The notes beneath the pieces are model-generated. The model saw nothing but the letters and a program-made list of their open reading frames with translations. It was not told the DNA's origin and ran no database searches. Source: Zychaea mexicana (Eukaryota > Mucoromycota > Mucoromycetes > Mucorales > Lichtheimiaceae). From it: DNA of 26,827 nucleotides. This document shows, one piece after another, positions 7,890-19,084 of this stretch (positions within the stretch are counted from its first letter, which is position 1; the number at the start of each line of letters is the position of its first letter). A program made the position numbers and the translations under genes. The stretch covers positions 1 through 26,827 of the forward strand of contig NW_026516907.1 of the NCBI RefSeq assembly GCF_025766255.1, read 5' to 3'.

Positions 7890-8215
7890 AACATGTATGA
7901 GGATGACTTAGTAATTCTTGGAAATTAAATGAAGATTGCTTTGGAGAAGCTGGTATTAACAGGAGTGGAAGATGGGGAAGTTGTTGGCCTGTTACAGTAG
8001 TCTAAGGTCATTGTTGATTAAGGAACCGCAATACTTGTGAGAATATCTGACTTGTTCAAGTATATTAGCTAAGAGGCTACAACGTGGAAGATGAACCTGC
8101 ATTTCACGGGCAATACCGAATGTTCAGTTTTTAAAAAATTTAGCGGCCCTCGTAATGGCCACAATAATCTTCTGCTCCTTCCGAGCATGATCGAGAGACT
8201 CTTCTAGCCAAAGGT
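7890..8215 (+). pseudogene. decayed second copy of the host-family C-terminal domain
   Basis: Fragments in drifting frames resemble the gene split at 1379-7103. MYEDDLVILGN, a stop, then MKIALEKLVLTGVEDGEVVG aligns with SRPDLVKLANEMKASIDKMV and the GLL segment that follows it in the better-preserved gene. A later piece NVQFLKNLAALVMATIIFCS occupies the place of the FFLP..LPNCYAALT segment. Stops interrupt it at TAA (after LGN) and twice more in the next 60 bp, and at least one frameshift is needed. The copy follows the first in the same orientation, so this may be an old tandem pair. Not functional. Confidence 0.5.
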
Positions 8216-9352
8216 AGCTTTTATATTTCTAACGAGCATATGATCTGTGGGGTCCCGAAACGATTTGAAACACGAGGTAGTTTCCTCTTTTACTTTACTT
8301 GTTTCTTTTCTGGGACATTTCATATAAACTTGTTTCATTTTTTACATATTGCAAAATACACACGTCAGATCAAGTCCATAACAAATTCTAAGTTAGAATT
8401 ACTGGTCAACTCGACGAGAAGAACGAAGACGGCAGGAAGGACCAAGTAGGCAACAACTGCTTCCACTGAGAGGCACAAGGTCAACAGGATAATTGCGCTT
8501 ATCATGATGAAGTAGAACAGGCTCAAAACGAAGTTGATGTATACACTGTGACAAAGACTTTAGAAGCGCAATTGAGCTTCTTCGACTCTTACAATATGGA
8601 TGTCCAAGCCGACCAGATGATGACATTGATGTTGATGAGCGTCCTATTACTTTCTTGCAGCCAAACGACAGCACCCCACCAATGAAGCGGAACATCACCT
8701 TTTGGAATACTTGCAATTGAGCAACCCTAGTCAATATCAGTGCAGAATTTGCCTTAAGATCTTTGGCTTGAGTCAGCTACTTCATGAACACGTAGCAGAC
8801 CCAAGAGCTTAGATGTCATGCTTGCTGAGCGGATCGCACTAAATCGTCCGTGTGTATGATTTATGGTTAACCATGAGTCGCAAAGCTGCACGGTTCGCTT
8901 TAATCCTGAGTTAGTGGATGATGCACGGTTAGCGACTGGGAGTGTCGTTTCGGATAGAAGCGGAAATGGAGATATAGACGAGGATTAAGATACTGTAGAG
9001 ACGGTGATATTACCGCCACCGATGGTTGTGATAATTGTGGCGGCAGTAGTAGTACAGACTGCCAGCAACATATTTTCTTTGTAACTGTAATCTCTGTATT
9101 GAATATAGCCCTTCCCCCTCTCTCTTTTCTCATCCTTTATTCAGCTTATATGGATATGCCCTATCTTGTCCGAATTCTAGAAGAGCGTGACTGAACAAAT
9201 GCTTTGCCATCATATTTCCCCTCTCTTTCTGTTTGATAGAAGAAAAGCCAAGACAATTTGCCAAGTGATAATAAAGCCATAGTGCGAAAAGATAGTGAAA
9301 TTAATAAGATATAAAAATTCGATAGTTTGTGAAGCAATGTCACGATAATATT
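8216..9352. other. remnant-rich region, no intact gene
   Basis: Short open stretches suggest a decayed gene on plus. Around 8690-8811 a frame reads YQCRICLKIFGLSQLLHEH, which is C2H2-finger-like but with non-standard spacing (10 residues between second Cys and first His), and around 8530-8600 another reads HCDKDFRSAIELLRL. A further fragment near 8896-8987 reads VRFNPELVDDARLATGSVVS. They lie in different frames with stops between, and no intron set joins them convincingly. 9130-9352 is AT-rich with nothing recognisable; its end carries the ATT duplicated by the Harbinger insertion. Confidence 0.3.
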
Positions 9353-9523
9353 AGGGGTATTCAATTATAAAAATGAAAATTTCGTATGAAATGAAAAATC
9401 TCGCCATTACTAAATACAGTTTTCATTTCAAACCCAATAATTGGGGTACTCAATTACTCAATTTTTTTTTTCATTTTCATTCAACTTCCCCTCTTTCAAT
9501 TCTTTTCATCAAAACATTCACCT

Positions 9524-10982
9524 TTGTTCCTAAGTATGCCCAGATACAGTGAAAAACAGCAAAACGAACGTGTCCTAGAAGCTTTGGCATGCTTACAGCA
9601 AATCGAGAGTACGATGGCCATGATCGACGATGATGAAGATATGTCAGGCGACTCGGATAGCGATAATGATGATGTCTTGCTATCGCATAATTTGCTGTTG
9701 TCTATACCTTGGACGGAAGTGTATAACGCAAGTTGCAGTCGACGATACCTTGATAGAGCACAAAAAGTCGCTCGTGCTCCTAGTAGGATTCACTGGCTTT
9801 TCAACGAGTTGGACGAACAACGATTTATCCAAGAAGTTAGGATGTCTAAAGATGCATTCTTCTTAATTCTCGATTTGATTAAAGAGAATGCGATCGTTGT
9901 TTCAAGTGGCCAGAAACCACAAAAACCTGTATTTGTGCAACTGCTTGTCGCTTTGCGCCGTCTTGGTTTCTACGGAAATGGTGCAAGCATCGGGAATGTT
10001 GCCAGATACTTTGGGATTGGAGGTACTACGCGTAATAAACTTAGTTATATACATACGTCTTTACACTTGAGACTTATGTAATGTAATACGTTTTAGAGGG
10101 CTCTGTGATCAACTACACAAATAGGTGTATTGAGGCGATCTTGGCTCTTGAAAGTACCTATATCCAATGGCCTAACGATGCAGAAAAGTCCTTATCTAAA
10201 AGTGATATAAGTCGTGGATCTGCTTTTGAAGATTGCATCGGTATCATTGACGGCACTCTTTTTCCATTTGCAAGCGAGCCTTGCATTCAGCCGCAAAGCT
10301 ACTTCTCGTATAAAAAGAAGTATGGTATTTCTGGCATTTTGGTATGCAATAGCCAGAGACAAATCATATATTCATACATCGGCTGGCCAGGCTCTACTCA
10401 CGACAGCCGCATCTTCAGCAACAGCGCTCTCCGCCATCATCCTGAGCAATACTTCAAGCCTGAAGAGTACCTTCTGGGTGACTCAGGTTTTGAGTGTTTG
10501 CCAAACGTTATTGTGCCATTCAAAAAGCCACGCAACGGCAGCTTGACAGATGAACAAGAAATGTTCAATTACAAACTTAGCTCGGTAAGAAAATATACAG
10601 TATGGTGTGCTGTAAGGATAGAATTGTATTCACTTAACATTGTTCAAAATCAAAGGTACGAATTCGGATTGAACATATAATTGGAATGCTGAAGATGCGC
10701 TTCCAAAGCCTTCGGGAACTACCGCTGCGCTTAATAGATGAAGATGATGTGAAGCCAATAATCCATTGGATTAAGGCTTGTTTTGTTCTACACAACATCA
10801 TAACTAAACACAATCTCGAAGACATGTACGACGACGAAGAACTTCGGGCTGTCGTTGATGATCAGCAAGAACAACAGCCTGAAAACAATGTGAATTGGAC
10901 AATCCCGAATAGTGATAGACTGACACCAGGAAAGGCCAGAAGGGAAGAGCTCTTCCATCATGTTATTAACGATCACAATTAG
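9524..10982 (+). CDS. PIF/Harbinger transposase (DDE_Tnp_4), three exons
   Basis: Exons 9524-10022, 10097-10584 and 10656-10982 join in phase to 437 residues; the Met at 9536 is an alternative start. The acidic N-terminus (IDDDEDMSGDSDSDNDD) precedes a helix-turn-helix-like region (PVFVQLLVALRRLGFYGNG...VARYFGIGEGSV, with intron 1 in the EG codon). The catalytic core follows: Asp in CIGIIDGTLFPF, Asp in LLGDSGFE, and Glu in VRIRIEHIIGMLKMRF, which spans intron 2. It would cut and rejoin the element's ends in the nucleus. PIF/Harbinger transposases usually need the Myb-like partner for nuclear entry and end binding, and that partner is the convergent gene. No stop or frameshift is visible, so it may be active. 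Confidence 0.92.
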
Positions 10983-11055
10983 TCATTATATCTGTCATCA
11001 TGTATCGTATATTTATTCTATTATTACTATCATTATTCTCTTTATCGGATCAACA

Positions 11056-12520
11056 TCAATCTTCTACTACTACTACTTCTTCCATCTCCTCCTCGTCACT
11101 GTCATTATCGCTGTCATCATTGTCGTCCTGATCATTCTTGTCTACAATTTCCTGCAGCTCGCTTGCCAACGACTCATCATCATCGTCAAATACGGCTCTT
11201 TGAATTGCGTTGTTGGTGAAACCAGCTTCTACCATTATCTTTATCATTGCTGTTTTGGATTCACGATCCTGGATCCGTAATTTCTTTGCCTCTAATTGCT
11301 GCCGTTGACGATCCATTCGCTCTTGTTGTAGTTGTTGATAGATATCCAGTTTGCGTTGATGCTCAAAAACATCCATTTTGTGCTTTGCGAGTTCTCGCTT
11401 GAGCTTCAAACTTTCTTCCATAAACCGCTTGTTGTCATTATTTATATCCCAGAGTGTTGCTGCTAAGGGGTTCTTTCTTATTTTTTCAGATTTTTTGATT
11501 TGAGCACGAGTCGGTTGTGACGACGAGGCTTGTTGGGGCTGCTGTTGCTGTGAGTTGCCCTCATCAATGTCTTCGCCGTCATCGTCGTCATATAGGTTGT
11601 CGTCGTCGTTGTTGAAACTTGGATGGTATTGAGTAGGTGAAGAGGGTAATGGTGATGATGAAGGTGGCAGTGCAGATGTTGTAATGTTTTCATTTGAGCG
11701 GTTCGTTGGCATGTGCAGAGATTCTGAAAGATAGAGGGGGCGACTGGCGTGGTTATCGCTCATTATCTGTTCCAACTCGTAATAGTATTTGAAGGCGGCT
11801 TTAACGTTTTTGTCTATATATTTTGCATTTGTATGTTAGCTTTAAACAAGTATACACTGGCCGATAGTTTGTTCTAATCATTTTGATTACTACATACCAC
11901 TCTTGTCCTCATCAGCTCCATCCTCGTCATTGTCAATAGCCCCATCACCATAAGGTCCACCGCCACCGGTCTCTCCAATCAAGTCATTGGCTTTGTTAAA
12001 GTTGGTGATCCATTCGTTTAACTTGCACGAAACATGGTGTGCTGTTCGATGGGTTAAACCATGACCGTGCAGCTCTCGGACGATCTCGGTAAGTATCACC
12101 TTTCTAGTGTCCTTCGAATTGCCCTTGCTTCCTTGAGTCTTTGAATTCTTGGCCGTATTGCCGCCAGTACCTCAGTAGCGTTGATAATTACCAGGTTCAA
12201 GCAACCATTCCAACAGTACTGTTTCGGATGACTTGCTGTTAGGGGTAACGTTATCTTTACTCCATGATTTAGTCTTCTTCTTCTCTGTTATATTACATGC
12301 AATGTTAGTAAATATTATAACTATACACAGCATGACAACAAGATGACAGAACAAATCAGTTACCTGAAGTCTCGTCCGCATTAGATGGATTTCCCTTACG
12401 CCGCTTGTTCTTGTTTCCATCGTTCGACATTGAACTGCTGTTACTGTTAAATGTAAATAATTGCGATTCCGGGATGACAGTCGCCGAGGATGGTTCAGTG
12501 ATGGAGTTTTCGCGTTGCAT
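11056..12520 (-). CDS. Myb/SANT-like partner protein of the Harbinger element, one nonsense codon
   Basis: Minus-strand exons 12364-12520, 11898-12284 and 11056-11813 are separated by introns with GTAACT/GTATGT donors and branch sites TTACTAAC and GCTAAC. The first exon is Ser/Asn rich. The Myb/SANT-type segment follows: TKSWSKDN...VLLEWLLEPGNYQRY, then helix segments with LTEIVRELHGHGLTHRTAHH and VSCKLNEWITNFNKA. The third exon has a Ser/Pro/Gln linker, an acidic patch and a long coiled coil (KRELAKHKMDVFEHQRKLDI onward) ending in a Glu/Asp tail. TGA at 12172-12174 interrupts the Myb part at the residue after QRY, probably from an Arg CGA codon. In this superfamily the partner binds subterminal sites and recruits the transposase. 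A longer start at 12568 is possible. Confidence 0.85.
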
Positions 12521-12672
12521 GATGTTGATGTATAAGGCCAGAAAAATCAGAAGAGTATGTTTTTGCAAGATATTAAAAAGATATCGTTTATTTACGCGAC
12601 AAACAAAGTATTTATATGTTTGCTAACCCTGCTGCGGATCCGATGATTAATGCAAAATGTTAAAGAAAAGAT

Positions 12673-12782
12673 GCTAAGGTATGATGTAATTGTCGACTGC
12701 GCATACTTTGCTAAGCTATGATGTAATGGTCGACTGCGCCTACTTTGCTAAGCTATGATGTAATGGTCGACTGTGCAACACA
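12673..12782. repeat. three tandem 37-bp repeats upstream of the Myb-like gene
   Basis: The units start at 12673, 12710 and 12747 (GCTAAG[G/C]TATGATGTAAT...GTCGACTG). They lie between the partner gene's start and the right terminal repeat, each holding ATGATGTAAT and a GTCGAC palindrome. They could be protein-binding sites for the partner or promoter elements; the left subterminal region has no such array. Confidence 0.85.
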
Positions 12783-13000
12783 AAAGAAAATGGCTGCGGT
12801 AAAGGTGTCACGAAATACCAGAAAAGGGAATGGGTTCATTCTCATTTTCATTTTTTGATTTCCTATACGTTCTTATCCGAATGAAAACTGAAAATGAAAA
12901 TGAAAATTTTCGAGTACCATTTTTAGAAACCGTTCGGATTTTCATTTCATATGAAATTTTCATTTTTGTAATTGAATACCCCTATTATTTTTAATTTTTT

Positions 13001-13578
13001 CTATGGTGAGGACGGTGGTATTGATGTTGTTGCTGCTGTTCCCAGTGTCCATGAGGACGGTGGTAGTGAGGTTGCGGACGGTGAGGACGGTGGTAGTGGT
13101 ATTGGTGTTGCTGCTGTCGTCTGTGATGGTGTGGCGGTTGACAGTGACGCTGTTGGGTTCATGACTGCCTCATGCCACTGTCATAAAAGACATACATGAT
13201 GTTTACACGGTCAACTTACAGCTGATCCAACATTCAAAAAATACATTTGCATTATTTCATGAGACTTATTACCTCAAAATCAAACTTTTCTTTGGCGATT
13301 GATTTCACCAGCGTCTAATTGTAATAAAGTATGAGCTTTCTTGTCGTGGAATCGTGTTATTAAAAAAATGAACATTTTGAATTTACCTTCCAATATTTTC
13401 TCAGCTCTCTGGCTTTCGCGGCTTTTTCCGGGGGTCCACGCTGAATGATGTCACGTAATTCGTTGGCAAAAGAATTTAACATCATTCGGAAACTTGCCGA
13501 GGGACTTGCTTTCTGGTACTGAGATGTAGCTTCCGCTACATCCCAGTTTTCAGCGTTGATCCTTTCAAAGTAACCCAT
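13001..13578 (-). CDS. small member of the host gene family (F-x-W-x-D-W type), 136 residues
   Basis: Minus exons 13387-13578, 13273-13314 and 13001-13177 join in phase. The start MGYFERINAENW has a TATATAG-type sequence about 35 bp upstream. The first two exons read ...SASFRMMLNSFANELRDII...RELRKYWKTLVKSIAKE, ending KFDFEWHEAVMNP over the second junction. This aligns with SLKSFIEENSDIIDKF...RRFWNSKFTELV...DWDAVRSP of the gene at 17367 and the DFLYTRCNEV...RIWIKRYQIVAKQ...IDWDDIK of the arm genes. The rest is a Ser/Thr/Pro linker ending in TAG only 15 bp from the Harbinger insertion, so the downstream domains seen in relatives are missing, and it is probably a truncated copy. Function unknown. 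Confidence 0.65.
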
Positions 13579-14461
13579 AAGGAAAAAGAAAGGTTTTGAC
13601 ACGGAAAATGTGGTCTATATATTATGCAAAACTTGAATTTTAAACTCAAAAAAACGCAAATTTGGCAGGAGGTTGGAAGAGCTACCCCTTCCCCTTTCCG
13701 TGCCTGTTTTAGTAGAGAACTCTGCCTTTTCCCGCTGTCACAGCTTACATGGAACATCGGCATTGTGCTCATCGGATTCAATAGTCGATTTGCCAAGTAA
13801 GAAGTTTGTAATGGAGCACTCCTTTTTGTTTATGTACGTGACCGTGGACCAGTCTTTATTTGCCTATATGTATCGGACAATGAAAGGGATATAGACAAGA
13901 GAAAGATGTTCGTTATAAAACTGGAGACTACGGGATAAGGAAGAGGAGCGCTGGACAACGACGAAACGGATGGTTGGAACTGGTACGGGAGGAGTGAGAG
14001 GTACTGTGTAATGGAGCACTCTTGGCAGGAAATCTTTGGTAGTAGCATGATGAACGACTATGTCTCATGCAACTAAAGTTGAATGACAGTATTGTTGCCA
14101 TAAATATGGAACTGTTACGATTATTACTACTACTAGCCACCATCATGCAACCCTATCAACAACGGTTATTACTTAATCCTCTTCTTCTACCCCTTCACTT
14201 CTTCTGCTGCTTGATCCACATCCTCCACAATACAGCAACTAAGTTACGAAATCTCAAATGACGACAAACTGTTGTTCCTAGAAATGCGTGAAAATGGTTT
14301 CACTGTTCATACTAGATAGTATTACATCTTCAGGTAATTCAATCTTTTTATAGCAGTAAAAAAACACCGTTAATATGTAGGAAAGAGCGTTTAGTAAACG
14401 CTATTACAGCAAAGTCTTTAGTCATTTCTTGTTTCTACTTTAGCCTACAGCCCGGTTTCGT
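13579..14461. other. intergenic stretch without a recognisable gene
   Basis: It holds the upstream region of the minus-strand family gene and, further right, DNA up to the MULE terminal repeat. The phrase TGTAATGGAGCACTC occurs twice (13808-13822 and 14006-14020), a short direct repeat. A few frames of 60-73 codons overlap on both strands without domains or shared phase, so none is called. Confidence 0.5.
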
Positions 14462-17240
14462 TATTCATTAAGAAAAATTACGTCAGAGAAGTTTTCAATC
14501 ACAGAGTAAAATTTTTTCAAGTTCCCACAGCGACGCGTCGCAACTGTACCTTTGTTGTTTGGTCAATTGCTCACCTACAACAATGGCCTCTGCATCTGAT
14601 AGCCTTGGATACCTTGTCCGTGTCTTTCCCACCTACCCGACCGAAGTAGTTACAGAGACGTTTGACAACCAGCAACAACTTGACGAGTGGGTCAAAGAAA
14701 ACCCCAAGCAGCATGCCAACTTCATCACCAACAACAAGTACATCTCCGTACCCAAGGCTTCAGATGCACGCCGAAATAATGCCGGCCGTCCTCGGACATT
14801 TGAACGTAGTATCACTTTTTTTTGTGATCACTCAAGAGAAACATCGGCTCCAGCTGTCTTTGCTCTGCCTATAGGCTCAACTGAACCTGCTCCCATAAAA
14901 AACGTCGACTTGCAAAACCATCTATTAAAGTAAATTGTCGTGCTCGATACCGTATTCAATACTTATTCTCAGGCAAAATCAAACTTATATATCACTGGCA
15001 ACATCAACACCATGACCCTACCGAGATAACCAATGCAACTCGCTCACAACTCCCCGCTGAAACACGTAAATGGATCGAAGAACTTGTCAATAACAAGTTG
15101 GAGTGGGATCAAATTCAGGAACATCTGCGTTTGACTGATAAACAACTTCAAGATGTAAGTATCATCTATACATGTAAAGCAAAACTATGATGATAACTTG
15201 TAGAGATGCTAACCTGTGGTATCAGCTCGAGGAAGGCGAAGGACCGTTCCCGGAAGCCTTACGTGTGAAGCAGCATCATGTCATGAATATCATCGCCAAC
15301 CAACAGTCAAGATTAGCAAGAAAAGATTTAATCGATAAAGAAAGTGTAGTCAAGTGGCTTCTCTTTTTATAAGATCAAGGTTATCAAACGTTGGAATATA
15401 TCACGGATTCTACTTTTGTTGTTGCATGGATATCACCACGACAAGCTTTGGTAAGAAAAGATATATACTTAAATATAATGCAATGTTCGTATATTAAGAT
15501 GCGTATGTGCTTTATAGCTGCTCAAGAATCTAAATGAGATCTGTATTGATGCCACACACAAGACTTGCAAATCTATCATCAATGGTCGGGCTGATGCGTA
15601 TCTGTTTTCTATCGTTGCCAAGCATACAGTTACTGGACAAGGTTACCCTCTTGCGTTTATGATCACAGATAATGAAGATAGTGAAAATTTGCAAGTATGG
15701 TTTCGATGGCTCCGAGACAGAATCGAATACACACCAACAAGGATCATGATCGATTGCAGTCCAGTTGAAATTAACAGCATCAGAGCAGTTTATGGTCATC
15801 AAGTTCAAGTTCTTCTGTGTCATTGGCACATCAAAAGAGCATGGGAAAAGCACATCACGTCCAAGGTACCTTTTAGTTAGCCACATTATCGTATATTCAA
15901 TATAACCTTCTTTTTTCTATATGTTGGGTTATAGATCAAAACTACTCTGTCAACAGCCGATACGAAGAAAAGAAGAGATGAAGCTCGTTCTGCCCTTGGT
16001 GCTTTGATGAATTGCAAAACTGTCGTTGAATTTGTGCAGGCTTGGGATGAATTTGGTAAAAAATGGCGAGATACATACGAGCATTTTGAATTTTATGGCT
16101 ATGTGCTGGACTATTGGTATCCTAAGCATCATCTTTGGTGCAAGGCTTGGAGAGAGGTACGTTTAAGGCTCGTTTTAGCTTTATTTTGCGCTTCAATGTT
16201 ATTTACGGTCGTATATTTAGAATGCGTCCTTCCATACAAATAATCTGATCGAAAGCTGGCATTCCAAACTTAAACGCAAATATCTTCCATACAGTCGCAA
16301 TCATCGTGCTGATCGTGTAATCTATGTGTTGACGCAGTTGGTCGAAAATGACTATCGTGCTCAAGTCCTGCGTGTTTTGGCTGGTGTTGAAGAAACAACA
16401 GCGACTAGAGAAGCTCAACAAAGGAAAAAAGAAGCTTGCAAAAAATTACCAGATGAAGCTGACCGGATGATAACTATTCATGATGATCTTGTATGTATCG
16501 TTTCTGTATGTGTGCGTTTACTTTTACAATTGCTAATTGTACTGTGGCAATAGGTTACCTGTCAATCTTTTACTAGTTCTGCATTGTATACTTTAAAGTT
16601 TGAAGAAACAGATAGCAATGGCGTTATTGGTTCTTGTAGTTGTGAAGATTTTAAAAAGCGTAACCAGCCATGCAAGCATATATATCTGATCGCATATAAC
16701 ACCACCATTCCAGTAATCATAAACCAAAGTTTTCCTCGCCATTCAACAGCAACAGCATCATCGTCATCATCATCATCATTACCAGCATCATCTTCATTAT
16801 TTTCGTCGTCAACAACATTAACAGCATCTGTGCAACTACCACCACCATCTTTACAGCAGCAGCAGCAGCAGCAGCATAGAAATGATCTGCTCGCCGAATA
16901 TGAACGCTCGAAAAATCAAGTTGATAATCTATTTGCAAAAAACAAAACAAACATATCTACAACACAACTAGAGAATATGATTGTTCCACAAAAAAGGCTA
17001 TACACAGACATAGAAAAAATTATCAATCCAAATGCACGTCCCTCTCGTCAACAATAAAGATCATTATAAATTTTTAGCAAAGATACTTATTACATCATAT
17101 ATTTTGTTTTCTGATACTCTTGGTTGGACTTAGCATATTTTTTCTGGATACAGTTGTTGGACTTGCAATATGGGACTTGGAGTTTCTCTGTGCTTGTGAC
17201 TGACTAAAAATTCCTCTGACGTAATTTTTCTTGATGAATA
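14462..17240 (+). mobile_element. Mutator-like element (MULE) with 27-bp terminal repeats
   Basis: The inverted ends 14462-14488 and 17214-17240 (TATTCATTAAGAAAAATTAC to ACGTCAGAG) differ by one transition. No 9-bp target duplication is visible with these limits, so the true ends may lie slightly differently or one flank has changed. A perfect 12-bp palindrome GCGACGCGTCGC sits at 14530-14541 just ahead of the gene. The single gene, a MULE transposase on plus, fills the element. Confidence 0.8.
14583..17057 (+). pseudogene. MULE transposase with SWIM finger, decayed
   Basis: Introns 15451-15517, 15866-15934, 16157-16220 and 16491-16553 join exons in phase; one more lies about 15155-15203 but its phase does not fit. 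Landmarks: the MULE catalytic Asp in NEICIDATHKTC, the second Asp in TRIMIDCSPVE, LLCHWHIKRAW, the Glu in NNLIESWHSKLKRKYL, the SWIM finger CSCEDFKKRNQPCKHIYLI, then Ser-rich and poly-Gln tracts. Lesions: a missing base in the A run 14897-14902 (frameshift) and TAA at 15370-15372 before DQGYQTLEYITDS. The N-terminal half (RVFPTYPTEVV...) is a family-specific DNA-binding region I do not recognise. All catalytic residues survive, so decay is recent. Confidence 0.85.
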
Positions 17241-17366
17241 GAGCAACTCCAGAGAACCCCGACGAAGGCTGTCACAACGCTGCGGCGGTTTCGAAGGTGA
17301 CAATTTAAGTGTGGGCTTGTCTCAGAAGCAAAGGTTCCCAGCGACGTCGAACAAGTGCATGCCAAA

Positions 17367-18875
17367 ATGGCGAACAATAACTTTGAACAAATCACCGAAT
17401 GTAAGCTGGAAATGCGTATGGAAGCTGGAATATACATAGTACTGATTGTGTGCTCTAGATTTTGATGCGTATGTCGCGAAAGCAAAAGGCGTCGTGTCTT
17501 TGAAATCCTTCATCGAGGAAAATTCAGACATAATTGACAAGTTTTCGCGTGGAGAGGATGTTGATGTAAGAAGGTTCTGGAACAGCAAGTTTACGGAGTT
17601 AGTTACGGAGAGGGGAATCAAGGTCTGTACGAATATTTTCGTTCTAGTTTTCTTTCGTCAGTGTATTCCGAGTTGCTGAACAGGAAGTTTTAGAACTTCA
17701 GAAAGGACCAGCCGGACTGGGATGCGGTGCGCTCACCTCTTAAGGTAATCTATATTTCGTGTGATATCAAAAAGAATCTCATAGGTTAAGTTGCTATGTT
17801 ACAGAAACCTCTGCCAAAAAGCCGCAAAAGGGCCTCATCGTCTTCATCAATATCATCAGCTACAGCATCATCATCATCTTCTTCCCCGTCCTCTTTGCCA
17901 CCACAGTGCGAGAGCAGCAACAGCAATAGCGTGAAATCAAGTACGGAGAGTACCACCAAAAGAGTAAGTACTAAGCAATAAGAGTAATTATATACATGTG
18001 CAGGGGTGCCAGTGAGTGGTGAGTGTATATATACGTTCAAAAGTATGTGTACTTAATAAAATTTTCTTCAAATTAGCGGAAGAAGATTACGATTGCGCTG
18101 ACCGAACACGTCGAGCCTGTAGTACTGCATGAAAGTACTGATAAGGTAATGCGACTGTCAGTAAATTTATGTGATTGATATTAACCAGCTCGTTATAGTG
18201 GGTAGTCGGAGAGGTGCCAGTTACAGAAAAGCTTCTTGAGTACCGTGATCTGAGCATCGAGAAAGGCAAAGAAGGAATGTTGGATGCGTACCAGGAGGAA
18301 ATGTAAGTGTATTATCATCTATGAGGGCTTTAAACATATGACTAATATACTTGATTTCCACTAGGTCAATCAATGGCATCTTCTTGATCGATGGTCTAGA
18401 AAGCGTGTATCCAAGCTCATCGCTTGAATATGGTTTTGACGAGCAGACGTGGGAGCTGATGGTGGAAGAGTGCAATGGCCGATATCCTGTTGAAGAGCTA
18501 TCGGATTCAGTTATCAAAGCATTAAGTCAATTCGAAAAGGTGCAATTTTATATAGAATGTAATCTTGTCGAGAAAAATGCTCTAATTGACTGATGATATA
18601 TTTTAGGCTGCTCATAAAAATCTTAACTCCTGCAGCGCAATCGCTGACAAAGTCGACTCAACCTTCATCAAAGAATCGCTTATAAACATGTATGTTGCTG
18701 ATTTTAAAGGTTTCTAATTGCATTTATGAGTACGTACATATCGTTAATTTATACATATAATACCAGAATATCAGCGTATTCTCCAGATGCCTCCAAGATA
18801 ATCGATGCAAATGAGAGCACGTTTTCAATTGTAGCGGTCTATGGGGTATATGCATTACCAACTGTTTTCATATAA
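17367..18875 (+). CDS. nine-exon host-family gene, 3' end replaced by a transposon end
   Basis: Exons 17367-17400, 17459-17622, 17694-17744, 17805-17963, 18077-18145, 18199-18302, 18365-18539, 18607-18689 and 18767-18875 join in phase to 315 codons. N-terminal module: YFDAYVAKAKGVVSLKSF...VRRFWNSKFTELV...DWDAVRSPLK; next a Ser-rich linker (KKPLPKSRKRASSSSS); then WVVGEVPVTEKLLEYRD and an acidic helical region to STFSIVAVYG. Intron 1 has the same place and phase as in the arm genes, showing shared descent. The last codons and TAA (18873-18875) belong to the terminal repeat of the element at 18849, so the original C-terminus is lost, perhaps the nuclease-like part seen at 1379-7103 (inference). 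No domain of known function is recognised. Confidence 0.7.
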
Positions 18876-19084
18876 AAACTATCAGTAACAAATTTTTTGT
18901 TGGTAACAAAAATTTAAAATGGTAGCAAATTGAATTTTATCTTTAATAAAAAAATAACCTCTATGAAATCTAATTTATAGTTAAAAGAAAATAAAAAAGT
19001 TATAACTTATTTATAAATTGTAATATCCTTTAATTTAATAACTTTAAAAAAGATTTATTTAAATAAAGATATATTTTTTTTTAA

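Larger units (their letters stand above)
9353..12983 (+). mobile_element. near-complete PIF/Harbinger DNA transposon
   Basis: The 45-bp terminal inverted repeats (9353-9397 and 12939-12983) start AGGGGTATTCAATTA and differ at only two positions, both transitions. The flanking duplication is ATT (9350-9352, 12984-12986), 3 bp as usual for this superfamily. Subterminal DNA on both sides repeats TGAAAATGAAAA-type runs. Genes: a three-exon transposase on plus and a three-exon Myb/SANT-like protein on minus, convergent and 73 bp apart. All splice sites are canonical, the transposase is open and only one nonsense codon mars the partner, so this is among the youngest elements in the window. Confidence 0.92.

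Noticed and set aside
8399..8734. 111-codon minus-strand frame as a gene
   Set aside because: Ser/Arg/Leu-rich composition typical of antisense, and the plus strand shows fragments with finger-like motifs over the same interval.
12972..13199. Gly/Asp/Val-rich plus-strand frame with GEDGG repeats
   Set aside because: It is the complement of the Ser/Thr/Pro-rich third exon of the minus-strand family gene, which has matching splice phases.
17786..18040. Minus-strand 84-codon frame with an acidic run
   Set aside because: It lies antisense to the Ser-rich exon 17805-17963 of the spliced family gene; the acidic run is the complement of TCATCA repeats.
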